The position numbers and the translations under genes are program-made. DNA of 64,000 nucleotides from Citreicoccus inhibens. GTDB lineage: Bacteria > Myxococcota > Myxococcia > Myxococcales > Myxococcaceae. Shown one piece after another: positions 1-8,708 of the stretch. Under the pieces are notes generated by a model. The model did not search any database. It was given only the letters and a program-made list of their open reading frames with translations, and was not told the origin of the DNA. Location: the NCBI RefSeq assembly GCF_019039035.1, contig NZ_JAHNZT010000005.1, forward strand, positions 1 through 64,000, read 5' to 3'. Each line of letters opens with the position of its first letter. Position 1 is the first letter of the stretch.

Positions 1-1
1 A

Positions 2-145
2 GCGCTCTACCGATTGCGATACCGGGTGGAGTGCTGCTTCCACGACCTCAAGCGATGCCGCGCCGTCGCCACCCGCTACGACAAGACGGCGACCTGCTAC
101 CTCGCCGTCCTCCACGTCGCGGCCATGACTCTGTGGCTGCATTAA
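2..145 (+). CDS. IS5-family transposase, C-terminal end (cut by window edge)
   Basis: The first bases encode the last 47 residues of a transposase, ending in TAA. The stretch YRLRYRVECCFHDLKRCR and the tail ending MTLWLH are typical of the C-terminal end of the DDE domain of IS5-group (IS427-like) transposases, where the catalytic Glu lies in the R-x3-E-x2-F-x-x-L-K context. The gene runs off the left edge, so whether the element is complete cannot be judged. A short inverted-repeat-like end follows directly. Confidence 0.75.
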   Translation, partial: ALYRLRYRVECCFHDLKRCRAVATRYDKTATCYLAVLHVAAMTLWLH

Positions 146-159
146 TCAGGGACAGCCCC
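144..159. repeat. Probable right terminal inverted repeat of the IS element
   Basis: AATCAGGGACAGCCCC starts within the transposase stop codon. Read on the other strand it begins GGGGCTGTCCC, which resembles IS427-type ends. The matching left end lies outside the window, so the exact boundary and any target duplication (the next bases are TAG) are inferred. Confidence 0.35.
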
Positions 160-259
160 TAGCCTGGGACATCGTCGTCACACGGAGGCGGACGACCCTT
201 GTTCCTTGCGGGGGGCAAGGGCTTGTCGGGCAAGTGTGCCCAGTTCTGGCAACGCAGGG

Positions 260-1048
260 ATGGATTGGTTTTCAGTTAAGGCGTGTGATACTGGCATCGG
301 CCTGAGTCCGAGATTCCGCAGCGTCGCGCGACTGCTCCTCCTGAGTGCAATGGTGGCTGTAGGGTTTGGATGCTCATCTCCTACCGCCATTGAGGGCGTT
401 TGGCGCCCAGGCCCCAATTCAGATGGAGCACATATTCCGGGGCCCATGAAGAATTTCGGGCCGTTCAATTCTTATGCGGATGCGCTCAACGCGGCGTGTC
501 CGCTTATCTTATCGAAGCCGAACGCGACCGTTGTTCATCTGCAGGACTCCTCGCCTGACGTCGCTCGGCGCGCGGCGACAGAGTATTGCGCTTGGTTGTA
601 TTACACACCCAGCGAACTCTATGAGATGAGCATGTTGGCGGATCAGTCAGGTCCGGGGGACTTCGTGAGCGGAATGCGCAGTTGCTCGCTCCCTCCATTT
701 GTTGATGACCCGCGCTACTCAGCTGAACAGCTCAAGCATATCTTTGCGTTGCACAATCATCCGTTTGGCACACGGCTCTCGGCGAACGACCTTCGGTTCA
801 TCGAGTCGATGGCAGAAGTTCATGATTGGGAGGTGATGACGCGAAATGGAAAGGTTCGCCTCTCCATCATCGCGTTCTTCTCAAAGTCGCAAGACCCTGC
901 GGCGCCAACGTGTGATGGGTTCTACCAATATGTTCCCGCTACCCGCGAGATGATGCTGTGGACACGGCAGAATGGGCAATGGAAGTTGGATGTGCACGGG
1001 ATCGTGACGTGGATCAACGAGAGGACCTATCGCCTTGAGCCGCAATAG
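260..1048 (+). CDS. Lipoprotein with JAB/DUF4329-like motif
   Basis: About 262 residues from the ATG at 260. An in-frame TTG at 206 would only lengthen the n-region. A basic segment and a hydrophobic run end in a lipobox (VGFGC), so a lipoprotein signal peptide is likely. The mature part contains FALHNHPFGTRLSANDLRFI, the H-x-H-P...S-x-x-D arrangement of JAB/JAMM metal sites, preceded by a SYADALNAAC segment as in DUF4329 domains of polymorphic toxins. The third base is less GC-biased than in neighbouring genes, and the gene lies beside an IS end, which suggests accessory DNA. It overlaps the next lipoprotein gene by 14 bases, so the two are probably co-translated. A toxin or peptidase role is inference. 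Confidence 0.6.
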   Translation: MDWFSVKACDTGIGLSPRFRSVARLLLLSAMVAVGFGCSSPTAIEGVWRPGPNSDGAHIPGPMKNFGPFNSYADALNAACPLILSKPNATVVHLQDSSPDVARRAATEYCAWLYYTPSELYEMSMLADQSGPGDFVSGMRSCSLPPFVDDPRYSAEQLKHIFALHNHPFGTRLSANDLRFIESMAEVHDWEVMTRNGKVRLSIIAFFSKSQDPAAPTCDGFYQYVPATREMMLWTRQNGQWKLDVHGIVTWINERTYRLEPQ

Positions 1049-1661
1049 ACCGGGGCTGTGCTCTCTGGGAGGCGTATTCCTCATGCTCATGGTGAGCGCG
1101 TGCGCTCGGCGTCCGGAGCCGCTGTCCGCTGCCGTGGTGAATGACAGGTCCGTGGTTTTTCCCGGGGAATCAGAGGCGGAGGCCATCACCGTGGGACAGC
1201 CCGGTGTGTCATATTCGCTCGATGGCGATGTTCTGCGCGCCTTGGTCATTGTCGCGAACGATCTGTTCCCTCCGGGCACTCGCGCTGCCTCGTGCCCGAA
1301 GCGGATGGAGGCTCAGACGTACCGGGTTGTTCGCAAGGGAGACGTCATCTTCGTCTTCATCGAGGAGAACCTGGCTGCCTGTGGGCGCCGGTTCCCGGCC
1401 ATGGATTCGGGTGCGAAGTACGCCATCGGGGCCGATGGCCGCATCCTCCGCCGAGTCGTGGATGGCCTCGATGAGGATGATGCGAATTGGTTCGCGGTGA
1501 CCCCTGGAGATGGGGGCAGCCCCAGCGAGGCCGATGCGGGCTCTTCACCGCAGAGGGTGTGGATGTCCGATGGCGGTACCGAGGGGCTTGTCCCGGGCCA
1601 GAGCCTGGCCCCGGTCGTCGCGCCGAACCCGCGTCGAAGCGCGGACGCCGGCAGTCCCTGA
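1035..1661 (+). CDS. Small lipoprotein, partner of the JAB-like lipoprotein
   Basis: A 208-residue protein starting at a TTG inside the 3' end of the preceding gene. The hydrophobic stretch GVFLMLMVSAC gives a clear lipobox, so the product is probably lipid-anchored. The middle has a pair of cysteines (AASCPKRM and NLAACGRR) that could form a disulfide. The C-terminal 60 residues are low-complexity, rich in Ser, Gly, Asp and Pro. No domain is recognised. The overlap suggests it works with the upstream gene, for example as an accessory or immunity factor, which is inference only. Confidence 0.6.
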   Translation: MSRNRPGLCSLGGVFLMLMVSACARRPEPLSAAVVNDRSVVFPGESEAEAITVGQPGVSYSLDGDVLRALVIVANDLFPPGTRAASCPKRMEAQTYRVVRKGDVIFVFIEENLAACGRRFPAMDSGAKYAIGADGRILRRVVDGLDEDDANWFAVTPGDGGSPSEADAGSSPQRVWMSDGGTEGLVPGQSLAPVVAPNPRRSADAGSP

Positions 1662-1736
1662 GCGCTTGTCGTCGCTGGGGACGGTGGGGCGGAAGGGTAC
1701 GCGCCGGTGCCGCCTTGTGTTAACGGTCCGGCTGTC

Positions 1737-3335
1737 ATGAGTCCGTCCTCCTCGTCCCACACCCGTCGCGCCCTGCTCGTCGTCGCTGGTTGGGCCGTGG
1801 CGCTCTTGATCTCCCAGCATCCGGTCATCTTCTCCGGGCTGCGGCTCATGCAAGGCGACGAGGGAGACGCTCGCTTCGTCCACTACGTCCTGGAACACGG
1901 TTGGCGGAACATCACGGGCGTCCCCGCCAATGCGAGCTTCTGGGACCCGAACATGTTCCACCCGGCCCTCAACACCGCGGCGTACTCGGAAGTGATGCTC
2001 GGCGTGGCTCCTGCGTACTGGGTCTGGCGCGCCCTGGGCCTGGAGGAAGACCTCGCCTGGCAGGCGTGGTGTCTGACCATGGGGTCCCTCAATTTCCTGG
2101 TCGCGGCGTGGTTCCTCGCTCGGCCGTTGGGGCTGCGTCTGGGGCCTGCGGTGATGGGCGCCATCCTCTTCACCGTCGGCGCGTCACGCATCAACCAGGC
2201 CAACCATCCTCAGCTCCTCGCCCAGTTCTATCCCCTCCTGGCCATCGCCGCCGTGCTCGCGCTGCTGCGTCCGGAGATGACGCGCCGTCAGGGCGCTCCG
2301 TGGGCGGCCTTGCTGGTCGCCTCGGGTGTGGCGCAGCTCTACGGGGGCTTCTACTGGGGCTGGTTCCTGTTCTTCTTCCTGCTCCTCGCCACGGTCATCG
2401 CGCTCTGTCTTCGCGACCTGCGCCCCCGCTTGGTGTCCGCGCTGCGCACGCATGCGCCCGCGCTCGTGCTCTTCGGCATCGTGGGCCTCGCGGTGCTCGC
2501 GCCGCTGGTCCTCCACGCGCGGCAGGTCATTCGAGAGGTCGGCCTGCGCGACTTCTCCGAAGCCCAGTCGATGATTCCCCGCTTCTGGAGCTGGTTCTAT
2601 CTGGGCCAGGACAGCTGGCTGTATGGCTGGACGAATCCCTTCGTGCGCTTTCAGCGGCTCCCCATTCCCTGGGAGCAACGTCTGGGCTTGGGGCTCGTCA
2701 CCACGGGCGTGGCAGCGGTGGGGCTGTGGAAGGCGCGGAGCCGTCCGGGGATTCGCCTGTTGCTGCTCGTCACCGTCGTGACCGTGCTGCTCTCCACGCG
2801 CTACGCGGGCGGCATCATGCCGTGGGAGCTCATCTTCCATGTCGTGCCCGGCGCCTCGGCCATCCGCGCGGTGGCCCGCATGGGCATCTGGCTGCTCTTG
2901 CCCGCCTCGGTGGGGCTGGCGCTGTTCCTTCAGCGCCAGTGGGACGCGGGGCGGGTCGTGCTGGCGGTGGGGCTCGGGGCGCTCTGTCTGTTGGAGCAGG
3001 GACTGACGGGCCCGACCTTCGATCGCTTCGCGTCCCGTGCGGCGATTCGAGCGCTCTCCGCGCGCATCCCCTCCGGCTGCGACAGCTTCTTCTACAGCCC
3101 CACGTCCGATGAGTGGCCTTCCTGGAAGTACCAGGTGGACGCCATCTGGGCCGCGATGGAGACGGGCGTTCCCACCGTGAACGGGTACTCGGGGAACATG
3201 CCTCGGGGTTGGCGACTGGAGGACATTACACGGCTCGACGCGGCGGCGGCCGCGCGCCAGGACGCCGCGCTGGAGGACTGGGTCCGCGCTCGGGGGTTGT
3301 CACGCGAGCGCATCTGTCGCATCGAATCACAGTAG
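1737..3335 (+). CDS. Polytopic membrane protein, possible GT-C type glycosyltransferase
   Basis: About 532 residues from the ATG at 1737; an upstream GTG at 1707 is possible. It has roughly ten hydrophobic segments. After the first comes a loop with the acidic motif MQGDEGDARFVHYVLEH and WDPNMFHP, resembling the catalytic first loop of lipid-phospho-sugar-dependent GT-C enzymes. The C-terminal soluble part includes SGCDSFFYSP and a conserved-looking NGYSGNMPRGW. Only 11 bases separate its stop from recF. The sugar donor and acceptor cannot be inferred, and a general membrane role cannot be excluded. Confidence 0.6.
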   Translation: MSPSSSSHTRRALLVVAGWAVALLISQHPVIFSGLRLMQGDEGDARFVHYVLEHGWRNITGVPANASFWDPNMFHPALNTAAYSEVMLGVAPAYWVWRALGLEEDLAWQAWCLTMGSLNFLVAAWFLARPLGLRLGPAVMGAILFTVGASRINQANHPQLLAQFYPLLAIAAVLALLRPEMTRRQGAPWAALLVASGVAQLYGGFYWGWFLFFFLLLATVIALCLRDLRPRLVSALRTHAPALVLFGIVGLAVLAPLVLHARQVIREVGLRDFSEAQSMIPRFWSWFYLGQDSWLYGWTNPFVRFQRLPIPWEQRLGLGLVTTGVAAVGLWKARSRPGIRLLLLVTVVTVLLSTRYAGGIMPWELIFHVVPGASAIRAVARMGIWLLLPASVGLALFLQRQWDAGRVVLAVGLGALCLLEQGLTGPTFDRFASRAAIRALSARIPSGCDSFFYSPTSDEWPSWKYQVDAIWAAMETGVPTVNGYSGNMPRGWRLEDITRLDAAAAARQDAALEDWVRARGLSRERICRIESQ

Positions 3336-3346
3336 GGTGTGCCGGC

Positions 3347-4480
3347 TTGCGTCTCCTCGGGCTTCAGCTTCAAGACTTCCGCAACCTCTCTCAGGTGCAG
3401 CTCCTCCCCAGTCCCCACGCGACCATCGCCGTGGGCCAGAACGGGCAGGGGAAGACGAACCTGCTCGAGGCCCTCTATTTCCTCGCCACCCTCAAGCCCC
3501 TGCGCGCGGGCCGGCTGTCGGAGTTGGTGAAGTGGGGCGCCTCGAATGCGCGAGTGACAGGCCGCTTCCTCCTCAAGGGCGCCGAGCGGGAAATCTCCGT
3601 GGAGGTCGGCGGCGGCACGCGGCAGGCCTTCGTGGACGGAAAGAAGGCCGCGAGCCTGGAGGACTACTTCGGCGGCGTGTCCGTGGTGGCCTTCACGCCG
3701 GATGACCTGGAGGTCATCAAGGGCGGGCCCGATGCGCGTCGCTCCTTCTTGGACCGCGCGGTGTTCAACCGCTTCCCCGCCTTCCTGCGCGAGAGCCGCG
3801 AGTACGCGCGCGCGCTCAAGAATCGCAACCGCCTCCTGCGCGAGGGGGCGGCCGTGGAGCCCGCCTACCTGGAGGCCTACGACGAGACGCTGGCGAAGGC
3901 CGGCGCGCGCCTCTACGCGAGGCGCCGCGCCCTGATGGCCGAGCTGGCGCCGCGCGCGCAGGCCACGTTCGCGTCCATTGGCCGCACCGTAGACCCCGCC
4001 GTGTATGGCTATCACCCGGCGCACCTGAGCGGAGACTTCTCCCAAGCGGACGAAGCCGCGCTCGCGGGGGCGCTGCGCGAGGCCCTGACCGCGCGCCTGC
4101 GGCGCGACCTGGACCGTGGCTTCACGTCGGTGGGACCGCACGCGGACGATGTGACGGTGACGCTCGGAGGCCGCAGCGCGCGCGCCTACGCGAGCCAGGG
4201 ACAACAGCGCGCCCTGGTCCTCGGGTGGAAGATCGCGGAGATCGAAAACCTGGAGGGCGCCATGGGCTTCCTGCCCCTGCTCCTGCTCGACGACGTGTCG
4301 AGCGAGCTGGACCCCGAGCGCAACGCGTACCTCATGAACTACCTGGCGAAGAGTGGCGCTCAGGTGTTCCTCACCACGACGGATGCGTCGCTGGTGCATG
4401 CCGCCGCGGCCCAGGACACCCTCTGGCTCTCCGTGAGCACGGGGCAGGTGCGAGAGGGGCTGCCAGACGTGCCGGCCTGA
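3347..4480 (+). CDS. recF: DNA replication and repair protein RecF
   Basis: A 377-residue RecF, the expected length. RecF is an SMC-like ATPase that helps load RecA at single-strand gaps. The product begins MRLLGLQLQDFRNL from a TTG at 3347. The Walker A loop GQNGQGKTN is at residues 30-38, FTPDDLEVIKGGPDARR follows in the middle, and the signature region ASQGQQRAL and Walker B LLLLDDVSSELD lie near the end. No ATG or GTG gives a better fit, and the homologous N-terminus starts exactly at this TTG. It sits 11 bases behind the upstream membrane gene and converges on the gene at 4484. dnaN is not next to it, unlike in many bacteria. Confidence 0.93.
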   Translation: MRLLGLQLQDFRNLSQVQLLPSPHATIAVGQNGQGKTNLLEALYFLATLKPLRAGRLSELVKWGASNARVTGRFLLKGAEREISVEVGGGTRQAFVDGKKAASLEDYFGGVSVVAFTPDDLEVIKGGPDARRSFLDRAVFNRFPAFLRESREYARALKNRNRLLREGAAVEPAYLEAYDETLAKAGARLYARRRALMAELAPRAQATFASIGRTVDPAVYGYHPAHLSGDFSQADEAALAGALREALTARLRRDLDRGFTSVGPHADDVTVTLGGRSARAYASQGQQRALVLGWKIAEIENLEGAMGFLPLLLLDDVSSELDPERNAYLMNYLAKSGAQVFLTTTDASLVHAAAAQDTLWLSVSTGQVREGLPDVPA

Positions 4481-4483
4481 CGC

Positions 4484-4864
4484 TCAGGCCGTGTGCCGTC
4501 GGTGCCAGGGCCAGTGCACGTGGAAGCGCCGCTCCGAGTGCGCCTCCGTGGGCGAGACGTGCTCGAAGTAGGGGAAGCGGTACTCCGCCCACAGGATGCC
4601 GAAGGCCGCCGCGAACAAGAAGGTGGCCAGGGTGAGCCACCACGCGGTCCCTGTCACCAACGCCACCAGCGTCAGCACACCAAGCGCCACGGCGATGCCC
4701 AGCGACCACTCGCGCAGCCGCTTCGACTCGCTGAAGGCCATGCCCATCGCGATGAGCGACAGCGCCAGCGTCGACCACGCGAGCCAGAACGCGCTGCGCG
4801 CGTACAGATTGGCGATCGACAGGATGAACAACCCGAAGCCAAACACCGCGAGTCCGCCGTCCAT
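4484..4864 (-). CDS. Small four-helix membrane protein
   Basis: A 126-residue protein with four hydrophobic segments (about residues 3-20, 23-42, 54-73 and 75-92) and a His/Arg-rich tail. The start is well supported: AAAGGAGG precedes the ATG by 7 bases on the minus strand. No enzymatic motif is visible. It converges on recF with three bases between the stops. Function unknown. Confidence 0.7.
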   Translation of the reverse strand: MDGGLAVFGFGLFILSIANLYARSAFWLAWSTLALSLIAMGMAFSESKRLREWSLGIAVALGVLTLVALVTGTAWWLTLATFLFAAAFGILWAEYRFPYFEHVSPTEAHSERRFHVHWPWHRRHTA

Positions 4865-5226
4865 GATGTGCCTCCTTTCGAGTTAGAGCGTCGCTGCCAG
4901 GCGCCGCTGACAGGACGCCGCGCGCCACCTCGCGTCACGAGCCCACGTCCTGGCAGGAACATGGGGTGTTCATCCCAGGCGCGGGACTCCCCGCGCGCCG
5001 CCGCGCAACGTGACCGACCGGGGACGCAGCGGGAGAGCGACGAGGCGCGTGCGTGGGAATGAAGCGCGCCCTCGCGAGGTATGGCGAGGAAGGAGACGAG
5101 CGCAGGCCGTGCGGGCTCGGCGGGGAAGTGGACGTTTGTGCGCACGAATTCCTTGCGGTTGCGCTGCCGCTGCACCATGACTCTGGCGTCGGGCCGGGAG
5201 ACTCGGGACTGCCGAAGAACGGTGCC
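4865..5226. other. Intergenic region, 362 bp
   Basis: This divergent spacer must hold the promoters of the small membrane gene (minus) and of the Mla operon (plus). The Shine-Dalgarno sequence of the minus gene is at its left end. I see no convincing promoter boxes, repeat or extra gene; the ORFs here are short and antisense. Confidence 0.5.
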
Positions 5227-5730
5227 ATGTCGCGGACGTTGGGGATGCTCGTGCTGCTCGCCTCGCTCACGGGCTGTCGGCACGTGAGCTTCGAGGACTC
5301 CGTGTTCCAGAAGTCGGACGTTCGCTATCGCGTGGGCGAGGTGTCCAAGGATTGGCAGCGCGTCTATTTCAATGACAACGACCTGGCCTTTTCGGAGCGC
5401 GCGGAGACAGGTCGGGTGTTGTCGGTGAACGCCACCTGCAAGGGCCACGATGACCCGCCTTTGCCCGTGCTCACACGCCACCTGTTGATGGGCTTCACCG
5501 AGCGACAGGAGCTCGCTCAGCGCACCATTCCCCTGGACGGGCGCGAGGCGCTGCGCAGCCGCTACGTGGCGAAGCTGGACGGCGTTCCCGTGGAGCTGGA
5601 GTTGGTGGTGCTGAAGAAGGACGGCTGCGTCTTCGACTTCACCTACGTGGCGCCCCCCGGAATGGCCGAGGCGCGCATGCCGGACTTCGACGCGCTGCTC
5701 GCGGGCTTCCACGCGGAGCCACAGCGATGA
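5227..5730 (+). CDS. Small lipoprotein heading the Mla-type operon
   Basis: 167 residues from the ATG at 5227. MSRTLGMLVLLASLTGC is a compact lipoprotein signal. The mature part (SDVRYRVGEVSKDWQRVYF, then a Cys-containing beta-rich segment) has no domain I can name. Its stop overlaps the start of mlaE (ATGA), which ties it to lipid transport. A periplasmic partner of the Mce system is the natural inference, because no mlaC or mlaB is present here. Confidence 0.65.
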   Translation: MSRTLGMLVLLASLTGCRHVSFEDSVFQKSDVRYRVGEVSKDWQRVYFNDNDLAFSERAETGRVLSVNATCKGHDDPPLPVLTRHLLMGFTERQELAQRTIPLDGREALRSRYVAKLDGVPVELELVVLKKDGCVFDFTYVAPPGMAEARMPDFDALLAGFHAEPQR

Positions 5731-6533
5731 ACTCGGAGGTCGAGGCCGGCGCCAGCTCGCTCGCGTCGCGGTTGCCGCTGGGCATGCGCGCCAGGGCGAG
5801 CCTGGAGTCGCTGGGCGAGCTGACCCGCATGACGGGGCAGGTGTTCAGCCGCGCCGTGCGTCCGCCGTACGGCTGGAGCGCGCTCATCTATCATACGGAG
5901 TCGCTCGGCGTTCGCTCGCTGCCCATCGCGTTGCTCACCGCGACGTTCGCGGGCCTCGTCATCTCGCTGCAGTTTGGTTACTTCCTGGCGCGCTTCGGCG
6001 TGCAGTACACGGTGGGGCGCGTGGTCGTGCTCACCTTGTTCCGCGAGCTGGCGCCGGTGTTGACCGCGCTCACGGTGGGCGCGCGCATCGGCTCAGGCAT
6101 GGCGGCGGAGCTGGGCGCCATGTCCGTGACGGAGCAGGTGGACGCCATCCGCGCGCTGGGCGCGGATCCATTGCGCAAGCTGGTGGTGCCGCGCGTGCAG
6201 GCGTGCCTGCTGGTGATGCCCGTGCTCACGGTGTTCGCGGACGTGGTGGGCCTGTGCGCGGGCGCGCTGGTGGTGCGGCTGCAGTACGGCATCACCCTGG
6301 AGCTCTTCTTCCAGGGCGCGCTGGACGCGGTGCTGATGAACGACTTCATCTCTGGCGTCGTGAAGGGCGCGGTGTTTGGCCTCATCATCGGACTGGTGGG
6401 GTGCTTCAAGGGGCTGACGGTGCAGGGCGGAACGGAAGGCGTGGGCGGCGCCACCACGCAGACGGTGGCCATCACCTCCGTCACGGTGTGTCTGGCGGAC
6501 TTCTTCATCACCAAGCTGACGCTCTTCTTCTGA
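5727..6533 (+). CDS. mlaE: MlaE-family ABC permease
   Basis: 268 residues, usual for MlaE permeases, which form the inner membrane channel of Mce phospholipid transporters. The N-terminus is amphipathic and five to six hydrophobic segments follow. The family signature EQVDAIRALGADPLRKLVVP is at about residues 136-155, preceded by GARIGSGMAAELGAM. The gene starts within the upstream lipoprotein stop and is followed 6 bases later by its ATPase. Substrate (probably glycerophospholipid) and direction are inferred from the family. Confidence 0.88.
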   Translation: MNSEVEAGASSLASRLPLGMRARASLESLGELTRMTGQVFSRAVRPPYGWSALIYHTESLGVRSLPIALLTATFAGLVISLQFGYFLARFGVQYTVGRVVVLTLFRELAPVLTALTVGARIGSGMAAELGAMSVTEQVDAIRALGADPLRKLVVPRVQACLLVMPVLTVFADVVGLCAGALVVRLQYGITLELFFQGALDAVLMNDFISGVVKGAVFGLIIGLVGCFKGLTVQGGTEGVGGATTQTVAITSVTVCLADFFITKLTLFF

Positions 6534-6539
6534 CGCGCC

Positions 6540-7361
6540 ATGCCCCCTGCCCGCCGCTACGCGCCCTCCTCCTTCGAGTTCCGCCGGCCCACGCCGGGCG
6601 AGCAGCTCATCCGCTTCGAGAACCTGGTGAAGGCGTTTGGCGCCAAGCACATCTACGACGACGTGAACCTGGACGTGCGCGCCGGGGAGACGATGGTGGT
6701 GATGGGCGGCTCGGGGGTGGGCAAGAGCGTGCTGCTCAAGTGCCTCATCGGGCTCATGCGCCCGGACTCGGGGCGCATCCTCTTCGAGGGGCACGACGTC
6801 ACGAACTTCTCCGAGGAGCAGTTCATCCAGGTGCGCCGCCACGTGGCGATGGTGTTCCAGGGTGCGGCGCTGTTCGACTCGCTCAGCGTGGGCGAGAACG
6901 TGGCCTATCCGCTGCGGGAGCACTTCCCGGAGCTGTCGCGCGAGGAGTTGCGCCGCCGCGTCGCGGAGAAGCTGGAGCTGGTGGACCTGCCGGGCATCGA
7001 GGCGATGATGCCGGCGGACCTCTCTGGCGGCATGAAGAAGCGCGTGGGGTTGGCGCGGGCCATCGCCACGGACCCGGAGGTCATCCTGTGGGATGAACCC
7101 ACCACGGGGCTGGACCCGGTCACCACGCAGACCATCAACGAGATGATCAACTCCATGAAGGTCCGCTTGGGCTGCACCTCCATCGTCGTCACGCACGACA
7201 TGGTGAGTGCCTTCACGGTGGGGGACCGGATGGCCATGCTGGCCAATCGCCACATCGTGGCGGTGGGGACGCCGGAGGAGATGCGGCGCTCCACCGTGCC
7301 GGAGGTCCGGGCCTTCCTGGACGCGCGCCGCCTGGAGCTGGGCGCCCGAGGAATGCCATGA
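6540..7361 (+). CDS. mlaF: MlaF-family ABC transporter ATP-binding protein
   Basis: 273 residues. The Walker A loop is GGSGVGKSV (about residues 58-66), the Q-loop lies in VAMVFQGAALFDSLSVGENV, the ABC signature is LSGGMKKR and Walker B is VILWDEPTTGLDP with the switch His in VVTHDM. The FQGAALFDSLSVGENV region is typical of Mla/Mce ATPases. It powers the MlaE channel from the cytoplasmic side. It overlaps mlaD by four bases (ATGA), so the three genes are one translational unit. Confidence 0.92.
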   Translation: MPPARRYAPSSFEFRRPTPGEQLIRFENLVKAFGAKHIYDDVNLDVRAGETMVVMGGSGVGKSVLLKCLIGLMRPDSGRILFEGHDVTNFSEEQFIQVRRHVAMVFQGAALFDSLSVGENVAYPLREHFPELSREELRRRVAEKLELVDLPGIEAMMPADLSGGMKKRVGLARAIATDPEVILWDEPTTGLDPVTTQTINEMINSMKVRLGCTSIVVTHDMVSAFTVGDRMAMLANRHIVAVGTPEEMRRSTVPEVRAFLDARRLELGARGMP

Positions 7362-8590
7362 GTCTGTTCACCTCCGTCTCGACGAAGGAGCGCCGGCTGG
7401 CCCTCCGCGCGGGCCTCTTCGTCGCCATCGGCCTGGCGGTGGCCGGGGTCGTGGTGTTCTTCATCGGCCAGGAGTCGCACCTGTTCCAGAGCAAGGTGCG
7501 CTACCGCGCCTTCTTCAGCCACGTGGATGGCCTGAGCGACAAGTCGCCGGTGTGGCTCGGCGGCATGGAGGTGGGCCACGTCACGGGGGTCAACTTCGCG
7601 GCGGACATCCGAGACGCCCGGCTGGAGGTGGAGCTGGATGTGTCCTCGCGGTACGCCGAGCGCGTCCGGGGAGACTCGGTGGTGCGCCTCACCAGCATGG
7701 GCGTGCTGGGGGACAAGGCCGTGGACATCTCCATGGGCACGGCGGATGCGCCGCAGGTGCCGCCCGGCGGCGTGCTCCAGACCGCCGAGGGCGGAGACCT
7801 GTCCTCGCTCATGCGCAGCGCGAGCCGCGTCATGGAGAACTCCGTGGCCATCAGCGAGTCGCTGAAGGAGGCGGTCGCCATCTACTCGAACCCCGACCTG
7901 GGCCGGGACCTGGCGCGCAGCGTGGCGTCATTGCGTGCCGTGTTGGAGGAAGTGGAGAAGGGGGACGGCGCGCTGCACGCGCTCATCTTCGACAAGGCGT
8001 CTGGCCGCGAGGTGCGGGCCCTGCTGTCTCGCACCGCGAGCGCGGCGGAGCGGCTGGACGGCGCGGTGGGCCACGTGGAGGCCATCCTCGCCGAGGTGCA
8101 CCGGGGCGACGGCACCGCGCATCAGCTCATCTACGGCAACGAGGGCACCACCGCGCTCCATGAGCTGGGCGAGGCGGCCGGCCAACTCGCGGGCCTGCTC
8201 GAGGACGCGAAGAAGAGCCCCAACGGCGCCGTCCACCAACTCATCTACGGGGACGCCCGCGACCTCTTCGCCAACCTGGGCGGTGCCGCCGCGGACCTGC
8301 GCAAGGTGACCGCCACGGTGGCCAAGGGCGAGGGCACCGTCGGCGGTCTCATCTCCGACCCCACCATCTACGAGGACATCCGCGAGGTGCTCGGCAACGT
8401 GAAGCGCAACCGCATCCTCCGGGCGCTGGTCCGCTTCTCGCTCGACAACCGCGAGAGCCTCGAGCAGGTCGGCAAGCCCCGCGAGCAGCCTGTCCCCACC
8501 CCGCCCACGAACAGCCTGGGCGCGCGCCCCACCTCCCCGGCGACCGAGGGCGAGGCTCAGGTTCCCGCCGAAGTCACGCCAAATCCGTGA
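7358..8590 (+). CDS. mlaD: MlaD/Mce-domain protein with C-terminal repeats
   Basis: 410 residues, much longer than E. coli MlaD (183). One transmembrane helix lies at about residues 17-37 and the Mce domain at about 45-130 (GLSDKSPVWLGGMEVGHVTGV, then TSMGVLGDKAVDI). A helical region with four degenerate repeats follows, each opening with a Gly-Asp/Glu/Asn-Gly motif at residues 202, 250, 289 and 324, two of them followed by HQLIYG. Such tails form the needle or tunnel of longer Mce proteins that bridge the periplasm. The C-terminal 50 residues are Pro-rich. Confidence 0.88.
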   Translation: MSLFTSVSTKERRLALRAGLFVAIGLAVAGVVVFFIGQESHLFQSKVRYRAFFSHVDGLSDKSPVWLGGMEVGHVTGVNFAADIRDARLEVELDVSSRYAERVRGDSVVRLTSMGVLGDKAVDISMGTADAPQVPPGGVLQTAEGGDLSSLMRSASRVMENSVAISESLKEAVAIYSNPDLGRDLARSVASLRAVLEEVEKGDGALHALIFDKASGREVRALLSRTASAAERLDGAVGHVEAILAEVHRGDGTAHQLIYGNEGTTALHELGEAAGQLAGLLEDAKKSPNGAVHQLIYGDARDLFANLGGAAADLRKVTATVAKGEGTVGGLISDPTIYEDIREVLGNVKRNRILRALVRFSLDNRESLEQVGKPREQPVPTPPTNSLGARPTSPATEGEAQVPAEVTPNP

Positions 8591-8649
8591 GCAGTGCGTA
8601 CCGGGTAATGCCGATAACGTGATTCGCGACAAGACCAGCTAATGTGGAG

Positions 8650-8678
8650 TTGACAGATAATTCACGGAAGGGTATTTC
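8650..8678 (+). promoter_or_regulatory. Candidate promoter of the M43 protease gene
   Basis: TTGACA at 8650-8655, a 17-base spacer and TATTTC at 8673-8678 give a plausible sigma-70-type promoter 30 bases before the ATG. The -10 box lies in a small inverted repeat (ACGGAA at 8664-8669 and TTCCGT at 8676-8681) that could be an operator. GAGGAG near 8696 is the ribosome site. Confidence 0.4.
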
Positions 8679-8708
8679 CGTACTCCCCCTTTTCCGAGGA
8701 GTCGGGAA

